Shown in pieces: positions 27,908-36,144 of a stretch of 64,000 nt of DNA. The translations under genes were made by a program, and so were the position numbers. How positions within the stretch are numbered: position 1 is the stretch's first letter; each line of letters begins with the position of its first letter. The notes beneath the pieces were generated by a model. That model saw only the letters and a list, made by a program, of their open reading frames with translations, ran no database searches and had not been told where the DNA came from. The DNA is from Roseburia hominis A2-183 (GTDB taxonomy: Bacteria > Bacillota > Clostridia > Lachnospirales > Lachnospiraceae), in the NCBI RefSeq assembly GCF_000225345.1, contig NC_015977.1:523501-587500 (forward strand). Reading direction: 5' to 3'.

Positions 27908-28558
27908 ATGAAGACAGTGTATATCGGCGGCGAGGGTGAGATTGTAGAAAAGAAGTCCAGATTTATAGCGACGGTCCGGCCGGTTGCCTCGGAGGAGGAG
28001 GCGGTGGCATTCATCGCGGAGATGAAGAAAAAATACTGGGACGCCAGACACAACTGTTCCGCATTTGTGATCGGAGACCGGCAGGAGTTAAGTCGCTGTT
28101 CGGATGACGGTGAGCCGGCGCAGACGGCGGGCAGACCGATGCTTGATGTGCTGCTGCGGGAGGAGATTCACAACGTGGCGGTCGTGGTTACACGGTATTT
28201 CGGCGGCGTGCTGCTCGGCACCGGCGGTCTGGTGCGGGCGTATCAGGGAGCCGTGCAGGCGGGGCTTGCGTCGAGTACCATTATAGATAAGAAGGAAGGC
28301 ATACAGCTTACGGTAGGCACGGACTATACCGGGCTTGGAAAGCTGCAGTATCTGATCGCGCAGCAGAACCTCACGCTGATCGACACCGTGTATACAGAAA
28401 AAGTGAAACTTCAGCTTATGGTTCCGGCAGAACAGCAGCAGGAAGTGGAAAAAGAAATTGTGGAGGCGACGAACGGAAGCGCCCGGATTTCCTGGGGTGA
28501 GAAGGTGTTGTACGCACTCGTAGACAAAAAAATCGAAATTTTTGAAAAAAACACTTGA
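27908..28558 (+). CDS. YigZ/IMPACT family protein
   Basis: 216 residues from the ATG (MKTVYIGGEGEIVEKKSRFI); a GTG three codons earlier is also possible. It has the UPF0029/IMPACT N-terminal domain with NCSAFVIGD, RCSDDGEPAQTAGRPML and VTRYFGGVLLGTGGLVRAY, then a ferredoxin-like C-terminal domain (DYTGLGKLQYLI). The family's bacterial role is unclear; eukaryotic IMPACT acts in translation control. Confidence 0.92.
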   Translation: MKTVYIGGEGEIVEKKSRFIATVRPVASEEEAVAFIAEMKKKYWDARHNCSAFVIGDRQELSRCSDDGEPAQTAGRPMLDVLLREEIHNVAVVVTRYFGGVLLGTGGLVRAYQGAVQAGLASSTIIDKKEGIQLTVGTDYTGLGKLQYLIAQQNLTLIDTVYTEKVKLQLMVPAEQQQEVEKEIVEATNGSARISWGEKVLYALVDKKIEIFEKNT

Positions 28559-28582
28559 TTTTTTCTGCCGACCTGTTATAAT
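28555..28582 (+). promoter_or_regulatory. Promoter for tRNA-Gln
   Basis: TTGATT, 16 nt, TATAAT. The -35 overlaps the end of the YigZ gene. Confidence 0.75.
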
Positions 28583-28602
28583 AGCTTTTGTTGACAGCAC
28601 TT

Positions 28603-28674
28603 AGGGCTATCGCCAAATGGTAAGGCAACGGACTCTGACTCCGTCATTTCAAGGTTCGAATCCTTGTAGCCCTG
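28603..28674 (+). tRNA. tRNA-Gln (anticodon CTG)
   Basis: 72 bases fold into a full cloverleaf: acceptor AGGGCTA/TAGCCCT, D-stem GCC/GGC, anticodon stem ACGGA/TCCGT around loop CTCTGAC (anticodon CTG), T-arm CAAGG-TTCGAAT-CCTTG, discriminator G. CCA is not encoded. It reads CAG codons. Confidence 0.95.
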
Positions 28675-28679
28675 CTTCT

Positions 28680-28713
28680 AAGACCTCATGAACATCGTTC
28701 ATGAGGTCTTTTC
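28680..28713 (+). terminator. Terminator after tRNA-Gln
   Basis: AAGACCTCATGAAC pairs perfectly with GTTCATGAGGTCTT across ATC, then TTTTCTTT. Confidence 0.93.
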
Positions 28714-28810
28714 TTTATCCGGCATCTGCTTCCTGTCATTGAAAAACCTGTTCCCCTGTGTTACTATTACTACGATAATAACAGACACAGGCATTGAAAG
28801 AAGGGACTCC

Positions 28811-29533
28811 ATGTATCAGTTTGAAAGTCGCGTACGTTACAGTGAAGTGGACAGCGAACGGCATTTGACACTGCCGGCGGTGATGGATTATCTGCAGGAT
28901 TGCTGCACGTTCCAGTCGGAAGATATGGACATCGGCGTGGAATATCTGGCAGAGCAGAAGCAGGCGTGGGTATTGTCTTCCTGGGAGATTAAGATCAGAC
29001 GCTACCCGGTTATGGGAGAGAAAATCTGCGTGGAGACATGGCCGTATGCATTTAAGGGATTTTATGGATACCGCAACTTCCGGATCACGAACGGACAGGG
29101 AGAGGAACTGGTGCTGGCGAATTCTGTCTGGGTATACATGGATATGGAGCGGATGCGCCCGATGCGCATCCCGGAGAAAGTGGCGGATGCCTACCGGCCG
29201 GAGATCGGAGAAGAACTGCCGGGCGAGTGGGGCGCGAGAAAGCTATCGGTTCCGGAGGGCGGAACTGCGATGCAGCCGGTTCCGGTGGCGGGATTTTTTA
29301 TTGACACCAACCACCACATGAACAACGGGAAATACATTCTGGTGGCAAAGGAATCTGTGCCGGAGGATTTTGCAATCGGCGGCGTGCGGGCAGAGTACCG
29401 ACGTGCGGCAATGCTGGGCGACGTGCTGCATCCGGTTGTTGCGGTGGCAGAGGAAAAGATAACGGTGGTGCTGACTGACGGCGGAGACCAGATCTATGCG
29501 ATCGTGGAATTTGCGGCGGCAGAGAAGAATTGA
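28811..29533 (+). CDS. Acyl-ACP thioesterase
   Basis: 240 residues from MYQFESRVRYSEVDSERHLT; an in-frame start at 28688 would run through the tRNA terminator. It has a double hot-dog fold with the first-domain motif LQDCCTFQSEDM and the second-domain FIDTNHHMNNGKYI, holding the Asn/His catalytic residues of bacterial FatA-like enzymes. It hydrolyses acyl-ACP to free fatty acid. It is followed after 18 bases by the S1 protein gene, with which it is probably co-transcribed. Confidence 0.9.
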   Translation: MYQFESRVRYSEVDSERHLTLPAVMDYLQDCCTFQSEDMDIGVEYLAEQKQAWVLSSWEIKIRRYPVMGEKICVETWPYAFKGFYGYRNFRITNGQGEELVLANSVWVYMDMERMRPMRIPEKVADAYRPEIGEELPGEWGARKLSVPEGGTAMQPVPVAGFFIDTNHHMNNGKYILVAKESVPEDFAIGGVRAEYRRAAMLGDVLHPVVAVAEEKITVVLTDGGDQIYAIVEFAAAEKN

Positions 29534-29551
29534 TGGAAAATGAGGATCGAG

Positions 29552-30385
29552 ATGAAATTAGGCGAATATCAGAAGTTAAAAGTGATCAAAAAAGTAGAAT
29601 TTGGAGTCTATCTGGCGGAGCATGAGGGAGATGAGACGCGTGTGCTTCTGCCGCAGAAGCAGGTGCCGGCGGACGCAAAGCTCGGGGATGAGATCGAAGT
29701 ATTCCTGTACAAGGATTCCAAGGACCGCATCATTGCGACGACCAACCAGCCGAAACTTACGCTTGGCGGACTGGCGGTGCTTGAGGTTGCCGAGATTGGA
29801 AAAATCGGTGCGTTCCTGGACTGGGGACTGGAAAAAGACCTGTTTCTTCCATATAAAGAGATGACGAAAAAGGTGCAGCCGGGGGATGAGGTTCTGGTGA
29901 CGCTCTACATCGATAAGAGCCGCAGACTCTGTGCAAGCATGAAAAAGCTGTACGACCTGATGCGCACGGATTCTCCTTATAAAAAAGGAGACACGGTAAA
30001 CGGACGGATCTACGAGTTCGGTCATGATTTCGGAACGTTTGTGGCAGTGGATGATTGCTACTCGGCGATGATACCGGCACATGAGGACTGCAGCCATCTT
30101 CAGATCGGCGATGTGATTGAGGCGAAGGTCACCGGGGTGAAGCCGGACGGCAAGCTTGACATCACGATGCGGGAAAAGGCGTATCTGCAGATGGATGCGG
30201 ACGCCGAGAAGGTCATGGAAGTGATTGAGGAATTCGCGGGCGTGCTTCCGTTTACGGACAAGGCTTCACCGGAAGTCATCATGCGTGAGACGGGGCTGAG
30301 CAAAAATGCATTCAAGCGTGCGGTCGGCAGACTGTACAAGGAGCGCCGCATCGAGATTACGGAGCGCGCAATCCGCAAATTATAG
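29552..30385 (+). CDS. cvfB: CvfB/YitL-type S1 RNA-binding protein
   Basis: 277 residues from MKLGEYQKLKVIKKVEFGVY; AGGA lies 7 nt upstream. A start 12 bases earlier (MRIE) is possible. It has several S1-like OB domains (GKIGAFLDWGLEKDLFLPYKE, then KGDTVNGRIYEFGHDFGTFV) and a C-terminal winged helix (MRETGLSKNAFKRAVGRLYK). In Staphylococcus CvfB binds RNA and affects virulence gene expression. The role here is likely RNA-related, with unknown targets. Confidence 0.9.
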   Translation: MKLGEYQKLKVIKKVEFGVYLAEHEGDETRVLLPQKQVPADAKLGDEIEVFLYKDSKDRIIATTNQPKLTLGGLAVLEVAEIGKIGAFLDWGLEKDLFLPYKEMTKKVQPGDEVLVTLYIDKSRRLCASMKKLYDLMRTDSPYKKGDTVNGRIYEFGHDFGTFVAVDDCYSAMIPAHEDCSHLQIGDVIEAKVTGVKPDGKLDITMREKAYLQMDADAEKVMEVIEEFAGVLPFTDKASPEVIMRETGLSKNAFKRAVGRLYKERRIEITERAIRKL

Positions 30386-30453
30386 TAGCATCGCTGTTTC
30401 AGGTGTGCTATGATAGATGAAACCGACAGACTATAAGAAAGAAGGAATACAGC

Positions 30454-30828
30454 ATGAAAAATGTAATCAGCACGGACAAGGCACCGGCAGCGATCGGACC
30501 ATATTCCCAGGCGATTGAGGTAAACGGCATGGTATACACATCCGGTATTATTCCGGTTGTACCGGCAACAGGCGAGATCCCGGAGGGATCTGTGGCGCAG
30601 GCAAAGCAGGCGCTGACGAACCTGTCCCATCTGCTTGAGGCAGCAGGCACCAGCATGGCGAACGTGGTAAAAACAACCGTATTTATTAAGGAAATGAATG
30701 ATTTCGCAGCGATCAACGAAGTATATGCGACATTTTTTGAGGGCGCGTACCCGGCGAGAAGCTGCGTTGAGGTGGCACGTCTTCCGAAGGACGTTATGCT
30801 CGAGATCGAAGCGATTGCTACCAAATAA
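30454..30828 (+). CDS. ridA: RidA family enamine/imine deaminase
   Basis: 124 residues, the standard length. PYSQAIEVNGMVYTSGIIP, the conserved Arg in YPARSCVEVARLP and the C-terminal EIEAIA are diagnostic. It removes reactive enamines and imines made by PLP enzymes such as threonine dehydratase. AAGGAAT lies before the ATG. Confidence 0.95.
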   Translation: MKNVISTDKAPAAIGPYSQAIEVNGMVYTSGIIPVVPATGEIPEGSVAQAKQALTNLSHLLEAAGTSMANVVKTTVFIKEMNDFAAINEVYATFFEGAYPARSCVEVARLPKDVMLEIEAIATK

Positions 30829-30883
30829 TTGCTGCGACAGGAACAGGAATACCTGAGACTGCCGGAGGAGATCCGGAACATAA

Positions 30884-30926
30884 AAAGACGCGGCACACTG
30901 TTACATCGTGTGCCGCGTCTTTTCTT
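30884..30926. terminator. Bidirectional terminator
   Basis: AAGACGCGGCACAC pairs with GTGTGCCGCGTCTT; A-rich before and TTTTCTTTT after. Serves ridA and the convergent YjfB gene. Confidence 0.92.
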
Positions 30927-30952
30927 TTCAGAGAGCATCTGTTACATGATCC

Positions 30953-31165
30953 CTATACGTACATATCGATATTGCCGCCGAGCTCCGGGTTCACCGAATG
31001 TTCCATCATCTGAATCATGGAGGCTCCCATCTGCTGGGTCAGGTCTAATGACTGACTGAGAACGGCCGTGCCGACTGCATAGGCGAGACTGCCGGAGCTG
31101 ACAGAAGAACCGGAGTCGTAGGCCATCAGTGTGCCAAGCGCCAGATCAACATTGGAAAAATCCAT
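30953..31165 (-). CDS. YjfB-like putative motility protein
   Basis: 70 residues, MDFSNVDLALGTLMAY ending NPELGGNIDMYV. The helical middle and the final gly-x-x-ile-asp stretch match the YjfB family, which is annotated as putative motility protein and often sits in SigD-type regulons of flagellated Firmicutes. GGTGG precedes the ATG. Its presence hints that the organism is motile. Confidence 0.75.
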   Translation of the reverse strand: MDFSNVDLALGTLMAYDSGSSVSSGSLAYAVGTAVLSQSLDLTQQMGASMIQMMEHSVNPELGGNIDMYV

Positions 31166-31402
31166 ACGAATCCCACCTTTCCTTCTTATGATGGCTTTAT
31201 TATGCCACAGATGGAGGAGAATGGCAATTATGAAAAATGCAACAAACTATAAAACCGGAAAGGCATAAGGCAGCAGCAGGAAGGGAAAATCTGGGAGCAT
31301 ATGTAACCCGGATTTGTCGGAAAATGGCGCAGATTGTGGAAAAGACGTGTCGAAAAAGAAAATATTGTGTAAAATCTGCGGAGTATTACAAAATATAGCG
31401 GG

Positions 31403-31431
31403 TTGACATCATATAGACGCTTTGTTATAAT
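31403..31431 (+). promoter_or_regulatory. Consensus sigma-A promoter for the NlpC/P60 gene
   Basis: TTGACA, exactly 17 nt, TATAAT: a full consensus match, so strong basal transcription is expected. The remaining 31166-31402 shows no gene or clear element. Confidence 0.9.
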
Positions 31432-31445
31432 AACCATGTAATAAA

Positions 31446-31462
31446 TGTAACAAATTTGTAAT
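31446..31462 (+). promoter_or_regulatory. WalR-type box downstream of the promoter
   Basis: TGTAAC, 5 nt, TGTAAT fits the WalR (YycF) recognition pattern TGTWAH-N5-TGTWAH. It starts about 8 bases after the likely transcription start, a position that would favour repression. A third TGTAAT half lies at 31437-31442. Confidence 0.6.
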
Positions 31463-31481
31463 AAATCCGTTGGAGGCATTC

Positions 31482-32690
31482 ATGAACAGAAGAACACTGA
31501 GAGCTACAGGGATTGTATTGACTGGAATGTTATTGGCAGGAGATCCTGTATCTATGATATATGCAGCACCGGTTGCGGGTGTGTCCGTTGCTACCACAGC
31601 AGAAGCAGTGGCAGTCGGAACGGGAAGCAGCAGCCCGAGCGCAGGCGTTTCGCTTGCAGTGGCAGATTGTCTGGTCGCAAGCAATGAGGAAGTGGCGCAG
31701 GAAGCAGCAGCGCAGCAGGAACAGGTAAGCGAGAATGAGACGCCGGTGGTAGAGTCCGAATATGCAGACATTGCCATTGCGCAGGTAGATAACTATGTAA
31801 ACGTGCGTACCGAGCCGAACACAGAGAGCGAGGTAGTCGGTAAGCTTTACAATAATTCAGCGGCAACGATTTTACAGACCACAGAGGATGGCTGGTATGA
31901 GATCACATCCGGCAATGTTACCGGTTATGTGAAGTGTGAGTACGTGGTTGCCGGAGATGAGGAACTTGCAAAGTCTGTAAGTACCCGCTATGCAAAAGTT
32001 ACGACGACAACGCTTTATGTGCGTACAGAGCCGTCCACAGATGCAGCGGTTTTAACCATGGTTCCGATTGAGGATGACCTTGTGGTAACCGATGAGTCCA
32101 TTCCGGGCTGGGCACTTGTGACGACAGAAGAGGGAGACGGCTATGTATCCACCGATTATGTCACATTGACGACAGAGTATGTGCAGGCGGAGTCCAAAGC
32201 AGAAGAGGAAGCACGTCTTGCGAAGGAAGAGGCAGAGCGTGAGGCGGCGGCAGCAGCGGCAGCTAGCGCCAGAAAGAAGAACTCTGAGAGTTCATCCAGT
32301 TCATCCAGCTCCTCAGATTCCAGTGCATCCTACAGTGCACCGACCAGTTCAAACGGTCAGGCAGTTGCAAGCTATGCATGTCAGTTTGTCGGTAATCCGT
32401 ATGTATATGGCGGAAGCAGCCTTACGAATGGAACGGACTGTTCCGGATTTGTTATGAGTGTGTATTCAGCATTTGGAATTGGTCTTCCGCATTCATCCAG
32501 TGCGTTGAGAGGCTGTGGTTATGAAGTAAGCCTTTCATCTGCACAGCCGGGTGACATTGTATGTTACAGCGGACATGTTGGAATCTATATCGGAAATGGA
32601 ACGATCGTGCATGCCAGCACACCGTCCAGCGGTATCACTTACTCCAGTGTTACCTACCGCAGCCCGATCTGTGTAAGAAGAATTTTCTAA
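31482..32690 (+). CDS. Secreted SH3b-SH3b-NlpC/P60 cell-wall hydrolase
   Basis: 402 residues from MNRRTLRATGIVLTGMLLAG, with GGAGG upstream. It has a signal peptide (to about residue 30), two bacterial SH3 domains (VNVRTEPNTESEVVGKLY and LYVRTEPSTDAAVLTMVP), an Ala/Glu helix, a poly-Ser linker (9 serines), and a C-terminal NlpC/P60 domain with catalytic Cys in GTDCSGFV and His in GHVGIYIG. It should cut the D-gamma-Glu-diamino acid bond in stem peptides outside the cell. The WalR-like box in its leader ties it to wall homeostasis. Confidence 0.95.
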   Translation: MNRRTLRATGIVLTGMLLAGDPVSMIYAAPVAGVSVATTAEAVAVGTGSSSPSAGVSLAVADCLVASNEEVAQEAAAQQEQVSENETPVVESEYADIAIAQVDNYVNVRTEPNTESEVVGKLYNNSAATILQTTEDGWYEITSGNVTGYVKCEYVVAGDEELAKSVSTRYAKVTTTTLYVRTEPSTDAAVLTMVPIEDDLVVTDESIPGWALVTTEEGDGYVSTDYVTLTTEYVQAESKAEEEARLAKEEAEREAAAAAAASARKKNSESSSSSSSSSDSSASYSAPTSSNGQAVASYACQFVGNPYVYGGSSLTNGTDCSGFVMSVYSAFGIGLPHSSSALRGCGYEVSLSSAQPGDIVCYSGHVGIYIGNGTIVHASTPSSGITYSSVTYRSPICVRRIF

Positions 32691-32700
32691 ACGAGAATAT

Positions 32701-32735
32701 AAAATGGGACTATCACTTGTGATAGTCCCATTTTT
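32701..32735. terminator. Terminator after the NlpC/P60 gene
   Basis: AAATGGGACTATCAC/GTGATAGTCCCATTT with a TT loop, then TTTTT. Confidence 0.93.
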
Positions 32736-32889
32736 GCGTCATAAGAAGAGGAAGAGAAGCGGAAGCTCTTTTGATTTTCAGTTACATTCTGCCTGATAAC
32801 GAAGGGACATGATTTTCTCAATATTGCACCCCAAAACGCAGGATTATTGCAAAAAATGAAGGAATAGGACAAAAGGCACAGTCTATACA

Positions 32890-33155
32890 ATGTGCACAAA
32901 TTGTAAAAAATGAAAAAGGAAAACTGACTAAATGAGTGTGAATTGCAAAAAAGTTATCCACAATGCAGAAACGGAAAAACAGGAAAAATCGAGTTATACA
33001 CGAAGTTATTCACATTATCCACAGAAAAGTGGGAAAAAAAATCTGGTTTACATAGTAAAATAATCGAATGTCTGTTTTGTGAAGAAATAATAAAGTTGTC
33101 CGATTTCGTGGAAAGTTTGGAAAAGTTATTGACATTTCAAATATAAAATAATTAT
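32890..33155 (+). other. DnaA-box cluster beside an AT-rich tract
   Basis: Two perfect TTATCCACA boxes (32954-32962 and 33015-33023), TTATTCACA (33006-33014, abutting the second perfect box) and TTATACACG (32994-33002) face the same way. A looser TTGTGCACA lies on the other strand at 32889-32897. An AT-rich stretch (about 33130-33160) follows. There is no gene in 32736-33296 that I can support. Confidence 0.75.
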
Positions 33156-33203
33156 AAAAAAGCAGTAAAAGAAGTCTGTAAATTTGACCGGAATGGAAGA
33201 ATC

Positions 33204-33232
33204 TTGAAATACGAATACAAGTTTGCTATACT
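33204..33232 (+). promoter_or_regulatory. Promoter for the GT26-like gene
   Basis: TTGAAA, 17 nt, TATACT. Confidence 0.7.
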
Positions 33233-33234
33233 AA

Positions 33235-33270
33235 AAACATATCTTTCGCAGACGAAGGTATGTTTTTTCA
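33235..33270 (+). terminator. Leader attenuator-like hairpin before the GT26-like gene
   Basis: AACATATCTTTCG pairs with CGAAGGTATGTT across CAGA, followed by TTTTTT. It starts right after the predicted transcription start and ends 27 bases before the start codon. Confidence 0.7.
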
Positions 33271-33296
33271 AATAATGGTAATGATATAGGTGCACA

Positions 33297-33986
33297 ATGA
33301 TTAAAAAAATAGATATTATGGGGATCGGTCTTGACAACTATACCGTGCGGGAATCGATGCGGCAGGTCGAGAACTATCTGAGTAATGATGTTTTAAATAC
33401 AATCGAAAACATTTCCATGCAGATGCTGATTGCGTCAGAGACGGACCCGGTGGTACACAACGTGATCTCGGAGCTAGATCTTTCCGTCATTGGGGAGAAG
33501 GAGATCTTAAAGGCGGCGGATGCGGACAGCATGCAGCGTGTGCAGGAGACGGAGCAGAATGATTTTTCATATGAATTCTATCGGAGGATCGAGCGCAATA
33601 AGCGGAGCATTTTTGTGCTGGGACAGACGGAGGAGGACGTGCAGAAGGTCAAAGCGGAACTGCAGGAAGCATTCCCGAAGCTGATTCTGGCGGGAGAATA
33701 TGCACTGGAAAATTGTGTGGGGAATCTGGATGCCGTCATCAATGAGATGAATGCGACGACGCCGGATGTGATCGTTTCGATTCTGCCGTCTCCGCTGCAG
33801 GAACATTTTTTCGCGGAGCATAAGGATAAGATGAGCGCGACCATATGGTTCGGCATGGGAGAACTCGGCGTTCATGGAAAAAAGCATGGACTTGGAAGTT
33901 TCGTTAAGAACCGGCTGCATCTGGGAAGATTGAAGAACAGTATGAACAAGTATCAGGATCAGGAAAAGTCCGGGGAAGCGGAGTGA
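33297..33986 (+). CDS. WecG/TagA/CpsF (GT26)-related protein, probably catalytically altered
   Basis: 229 residues. The opening IDIMGIGLDNYTVRESM and the Rossmann part (SIFVLGQTEEDVQKVKAEL, PDVIVSILPSPLQEHFF, ATIWFGMGELG) match GT26 glycosyltransferases that make teichoic acid linkage units or ECA. The acceptor-side block, which normally carries the TPDG-type catalytic Asp, reads LSVIGEKEIL, so the usual Asp is missing. The last 30 residues are basic. It may be a non-enzymatic or repurposed homologue. It is isolated between a DnaA-box region and a terminator. Confidence 0.7.
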   Translation: MIKKIDIMGIGLDNYTVRESMRQVENYLSNDVLNTIENISMQMLIASETDPVVHNVISELDLSVIGEKEILKAADADSMQRVQETEQNDFSYEFYRRIERNKRSIFVLGQTEEDVQKVKAELQEAFPKLILAGEYALENCVGNLDAVINEMNATTPDVIVSILPSPLQEHFFAEHKDKMSATIWFGMGELGVHGKKHGLGSFVKNRLHLGRLKNSMNKYQDQEKSGEAE

Positions 33987-34033
33987 AAAAGAGGAAATGC
34001 ATAAAAAAAAATGCATTTCCTCTTTCTTTTTTT
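33987..34033. terminator. Terminator
   Basis: AAAGAGGAAATGCAT/ATGCATTTCCTCTTT with an A8 loop, then T7. Confidence 0.92.
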
Positions 34034-34178
34034 GCTGTTTTGCATTAAAATATAGCTTAGATATTTTTGTTCCGAGGTAGAAAGGCGGCTTTTTATTGTG
34101 AAAGTTGCTCATAGGGAAGAAACACAGTGACCGGACAGAAGAGTTTCAGCAGAAGCAGGATGAGAAGGAGCGGAGCTT

Positions 34179-35267
34179 ATGATTTCAAATCAAATACTTC
34201 AGAATACAATCGATGGATTAAAGGGAATCACCAGAATAGATCTGTGCATTATTGATGTGGAGGGGAAGGTGTTAGCAGCCACTTTTCCGGAGGCGGATCA
34301 GTACATTGAGCCGGCGCAGGCGTTCGTGGAGTCACCGGCAGACAGCCAGGTGGTGAACGGATATCAGTTTTTCAAGGTATTTGATGAGCACCAGCTTGAG
34401 TATATTCTTCTGGCAAGCGGAGACAGCGATGATGTATACATGGTGGGAAAGATTGCCAGTTTCCAGATCCAGAATCTTCTGGTAGCATATAAGGAGCGGT
34501 TCGATAAGGATAATTTTATCAAGAATCTGCTGCTCGACAACCTGTTGCTGGTTGATATTTATAACCGTGCCAAGAAGCTTCACATCGACACCGAGGTGCG
34601 CCGCGTGGTATTCATTGTGGAGACGAACCGCGACAAGGACGGCAATGAACTGGAGAAGATCCGCGGAATCTTCGGCACGAAGACGAAGGATTTTGTCACA
34701 GCAGTCGATGAGAAGAATATTATCGTTGTGAAGGAAGTCGGCGAGAACGAAGGTTACGAGGAACTGAACAAGATCGCGGAGAGCATGGTCAACCTGTTCC
34801 GTGCGGATGCGGACAGCGACGTTCATGTGGCATACGGAACGATTGTCGGCGAGATCAAAGAGGTATCCAGATCCTACAAGGAGGCGCGGATGGCACTTGA
34901 TGTCGGCAAGATCTTCTTCGAGGAGAAGGATGTAATCGCTTACTCCACACTCGGTATCGGTCGTCTGATCTACCAGCTGCCGATTCCGCTGTGCAAGATG
35001 TTCATCAAGGAGATTTTTGACAATAAGTCCCCGGATGATTTCGATGAGGAGACGTTGACGACGATCAACAAGTTCTTTGAGAACAGCCTGAACGTATCAG
35101 AGACTTCCAGACAGCTTTACATCCACCGCAACACGTTAGTGTACCGTCTGGATAAGCTGCAGAAGAGCACCGGACTGGATCTGCGTGTGTTCGAGGATGC
35201 CATCACGTTCAAGATCGCACTGATGGTCGTAAAATATATGAAGTATATGGAGTCTCTGGACTACTAA
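34179..35267 (+). CDS. CdaR/PucR-type transcriptional regulator
   Basis: 362 residues. The N-terminal part looks like a sugar-diacid-type sensor (to about residue 115). The middle resembles the GGDEF-like CdaR domain (around AYGTIVGEIKEVSRSYKEAR). The C-terminus is the PucR HTH_30 (ETSRQLYIHRNTLVYRLDKL). It should bind DNA and respond to a carboxylate or similar ligand. It directly precedes ftsE, but with a separate promoter, so control of ftsEX is only a possibility. Confidence 0.85.
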   Translation: MISNQILQNTIDGLKGITRIDLCIIDVEGKVLAATFPEADQYIEPAQAFVESPADSQVVNGYQFFKVFDEHQLEYILLASGDSDDVYMVGKIASFQIQNLLVAYKERFDKDNFIKNLLLDNLLLVDIYNRAKKLHIDTEVRRVVFIVETNRDKDGNELEKIRGIFGTKTKDFVTAVDEKNIIVVKEVGENEGYEELNKIAESMVNLFRADADSDVHVAYGTIVGEIKEVSRSYKEARMALDVGKIFFEEKDVIAYSTLGIGRLIYQLPIPLCKMFIKEIFDNKSPDDFDEETLTTINKFFENSLNVSETSRQLYIHRNTLVYRLDKLQKSTGLDLRVFEDAITFKIALMVVKYMKYMESLDY

Positions 35268-35290
35268 TTCTTAAAATTTGCATACGGGTA

Positions 35291-35319
35291 TTGCAACAAC
35301 TGCATACATTGAGTAGACT
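35291..35319 (+). promoter_or_regulatory. Probable ftsE promoter
   Basis: TTGCAA, 17 nt, TAGACT, 70 nt upstream of ftsE. Confidence 0.5.
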
Positions 35320-35388
35320 ATATGGGATGGGACAGAGCATTTGATTCTCCGGAACCATCGGAGATGCATACAGAAATGAGGTAATTTC

Positions 35389-36144
35389 ATGATAAAGTTA
35401 GAGCATGTCAGCAAGTCGTACTCTGCGGGAATTCCTGCACTTAATGACGTGAGTCTTAACATTGAGGAGGGAGAGTTTGTATTTGTTGTCGGTGACAGCG
35501 GTTCGGGCAAGTCGACGCTGATCAAGCTCCTGTTGAAGGAACTGGAACCGACGGAGGGAACCATTACAATCAATGGCAGAAAATTAAATAAAATCAGACG
35601 AAGACAAATCCCGAAATTCCGCCGCAACATTGGGGTGGTTTTTCAGGATTTCCGATTGTTAAAGGATAGAAATATTTATGACAATGTAGCTTTTGCACAA
35701 AAGGTCATTGGCGAATCCAACCGCTCCATCAAGAAAAATGTTCCAAAACTGTTGTCGATGGTGGGACTGGCGGCAAAATACCGCTCATACCCGAGACAGC
35801 TTTCCGGAGGGGAGCAGCAGCGTGTGGCGATTGCGCGCGCGCTGATTAACAAGCCGAAGATTCTGCTGGCGGACGAGCCTACCGGTAATCTCGATGCGAA
35901 TAATGCATGGGAGATTATGAAGCTGATGGAGGAGATCAACGAGCAGGGAACAACGGTGGTTGTAGTAACACACAATCTGGAGATTGTGAAAGCAATGAAT
36001 AAGCGTGTCATCACGATGCAAAAAGGCGTTGTGGTAGACGATACCGCTTCGGATCATTACGGTAAGGATACCTCTGTCGAACAGGACGATGATCTGTTTG
36101 ATGATTTCTTGGATGATGGAGGTGACGACGACTATGCGAATTAG
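35389..36144 (+). CDS. ftsE: Cell division ATP-binding protein FtsE
   Basis: 251 residues, slightly longer than the usual 220-230. Walker A is GDSGSGKST, the signature LSGGEQQR and Walker [13 protein letters not shown]. The extra length is a very acidic tail ([16 protein letters not shown]). The DNA encoding that tail also holds the ftsX ribosome site. FtsE powers FtsX to control wall hydrolases during division. Confidence 0.96.
   Translation: MIKLEHVSKSYSAGIPALNDVSLNIEEGEFVFVVGDSGSGKSTLIKLLLKELEPTEGTITINGRKLNKIRRRQIPKFRRNIGVVFQDFRLLKDRNIYDNVAFAQKVIGESNRSIKKNVPKLLSMVGLAAKYRSYPRQLSGGEQQRVAIARALINKPKILLADEPTGNLDANNAWEIMKLMEEINEQGTTVVVVTHNLEIVKAMNKRVITMQKGVVVDDTASDHYGKDTSVEQDDDLFDDFLDDGGDDDYAN

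Noticed and set aside
32890..33155. Chromosomal replication origin
   Set aside because: DnaA boxes and AT-rich DNA are present, but none of the usual oriC neighbours (dnaA, dnaN, rpmH, gyrB) are near. Treated as a dispersed DnaA-box cluster.
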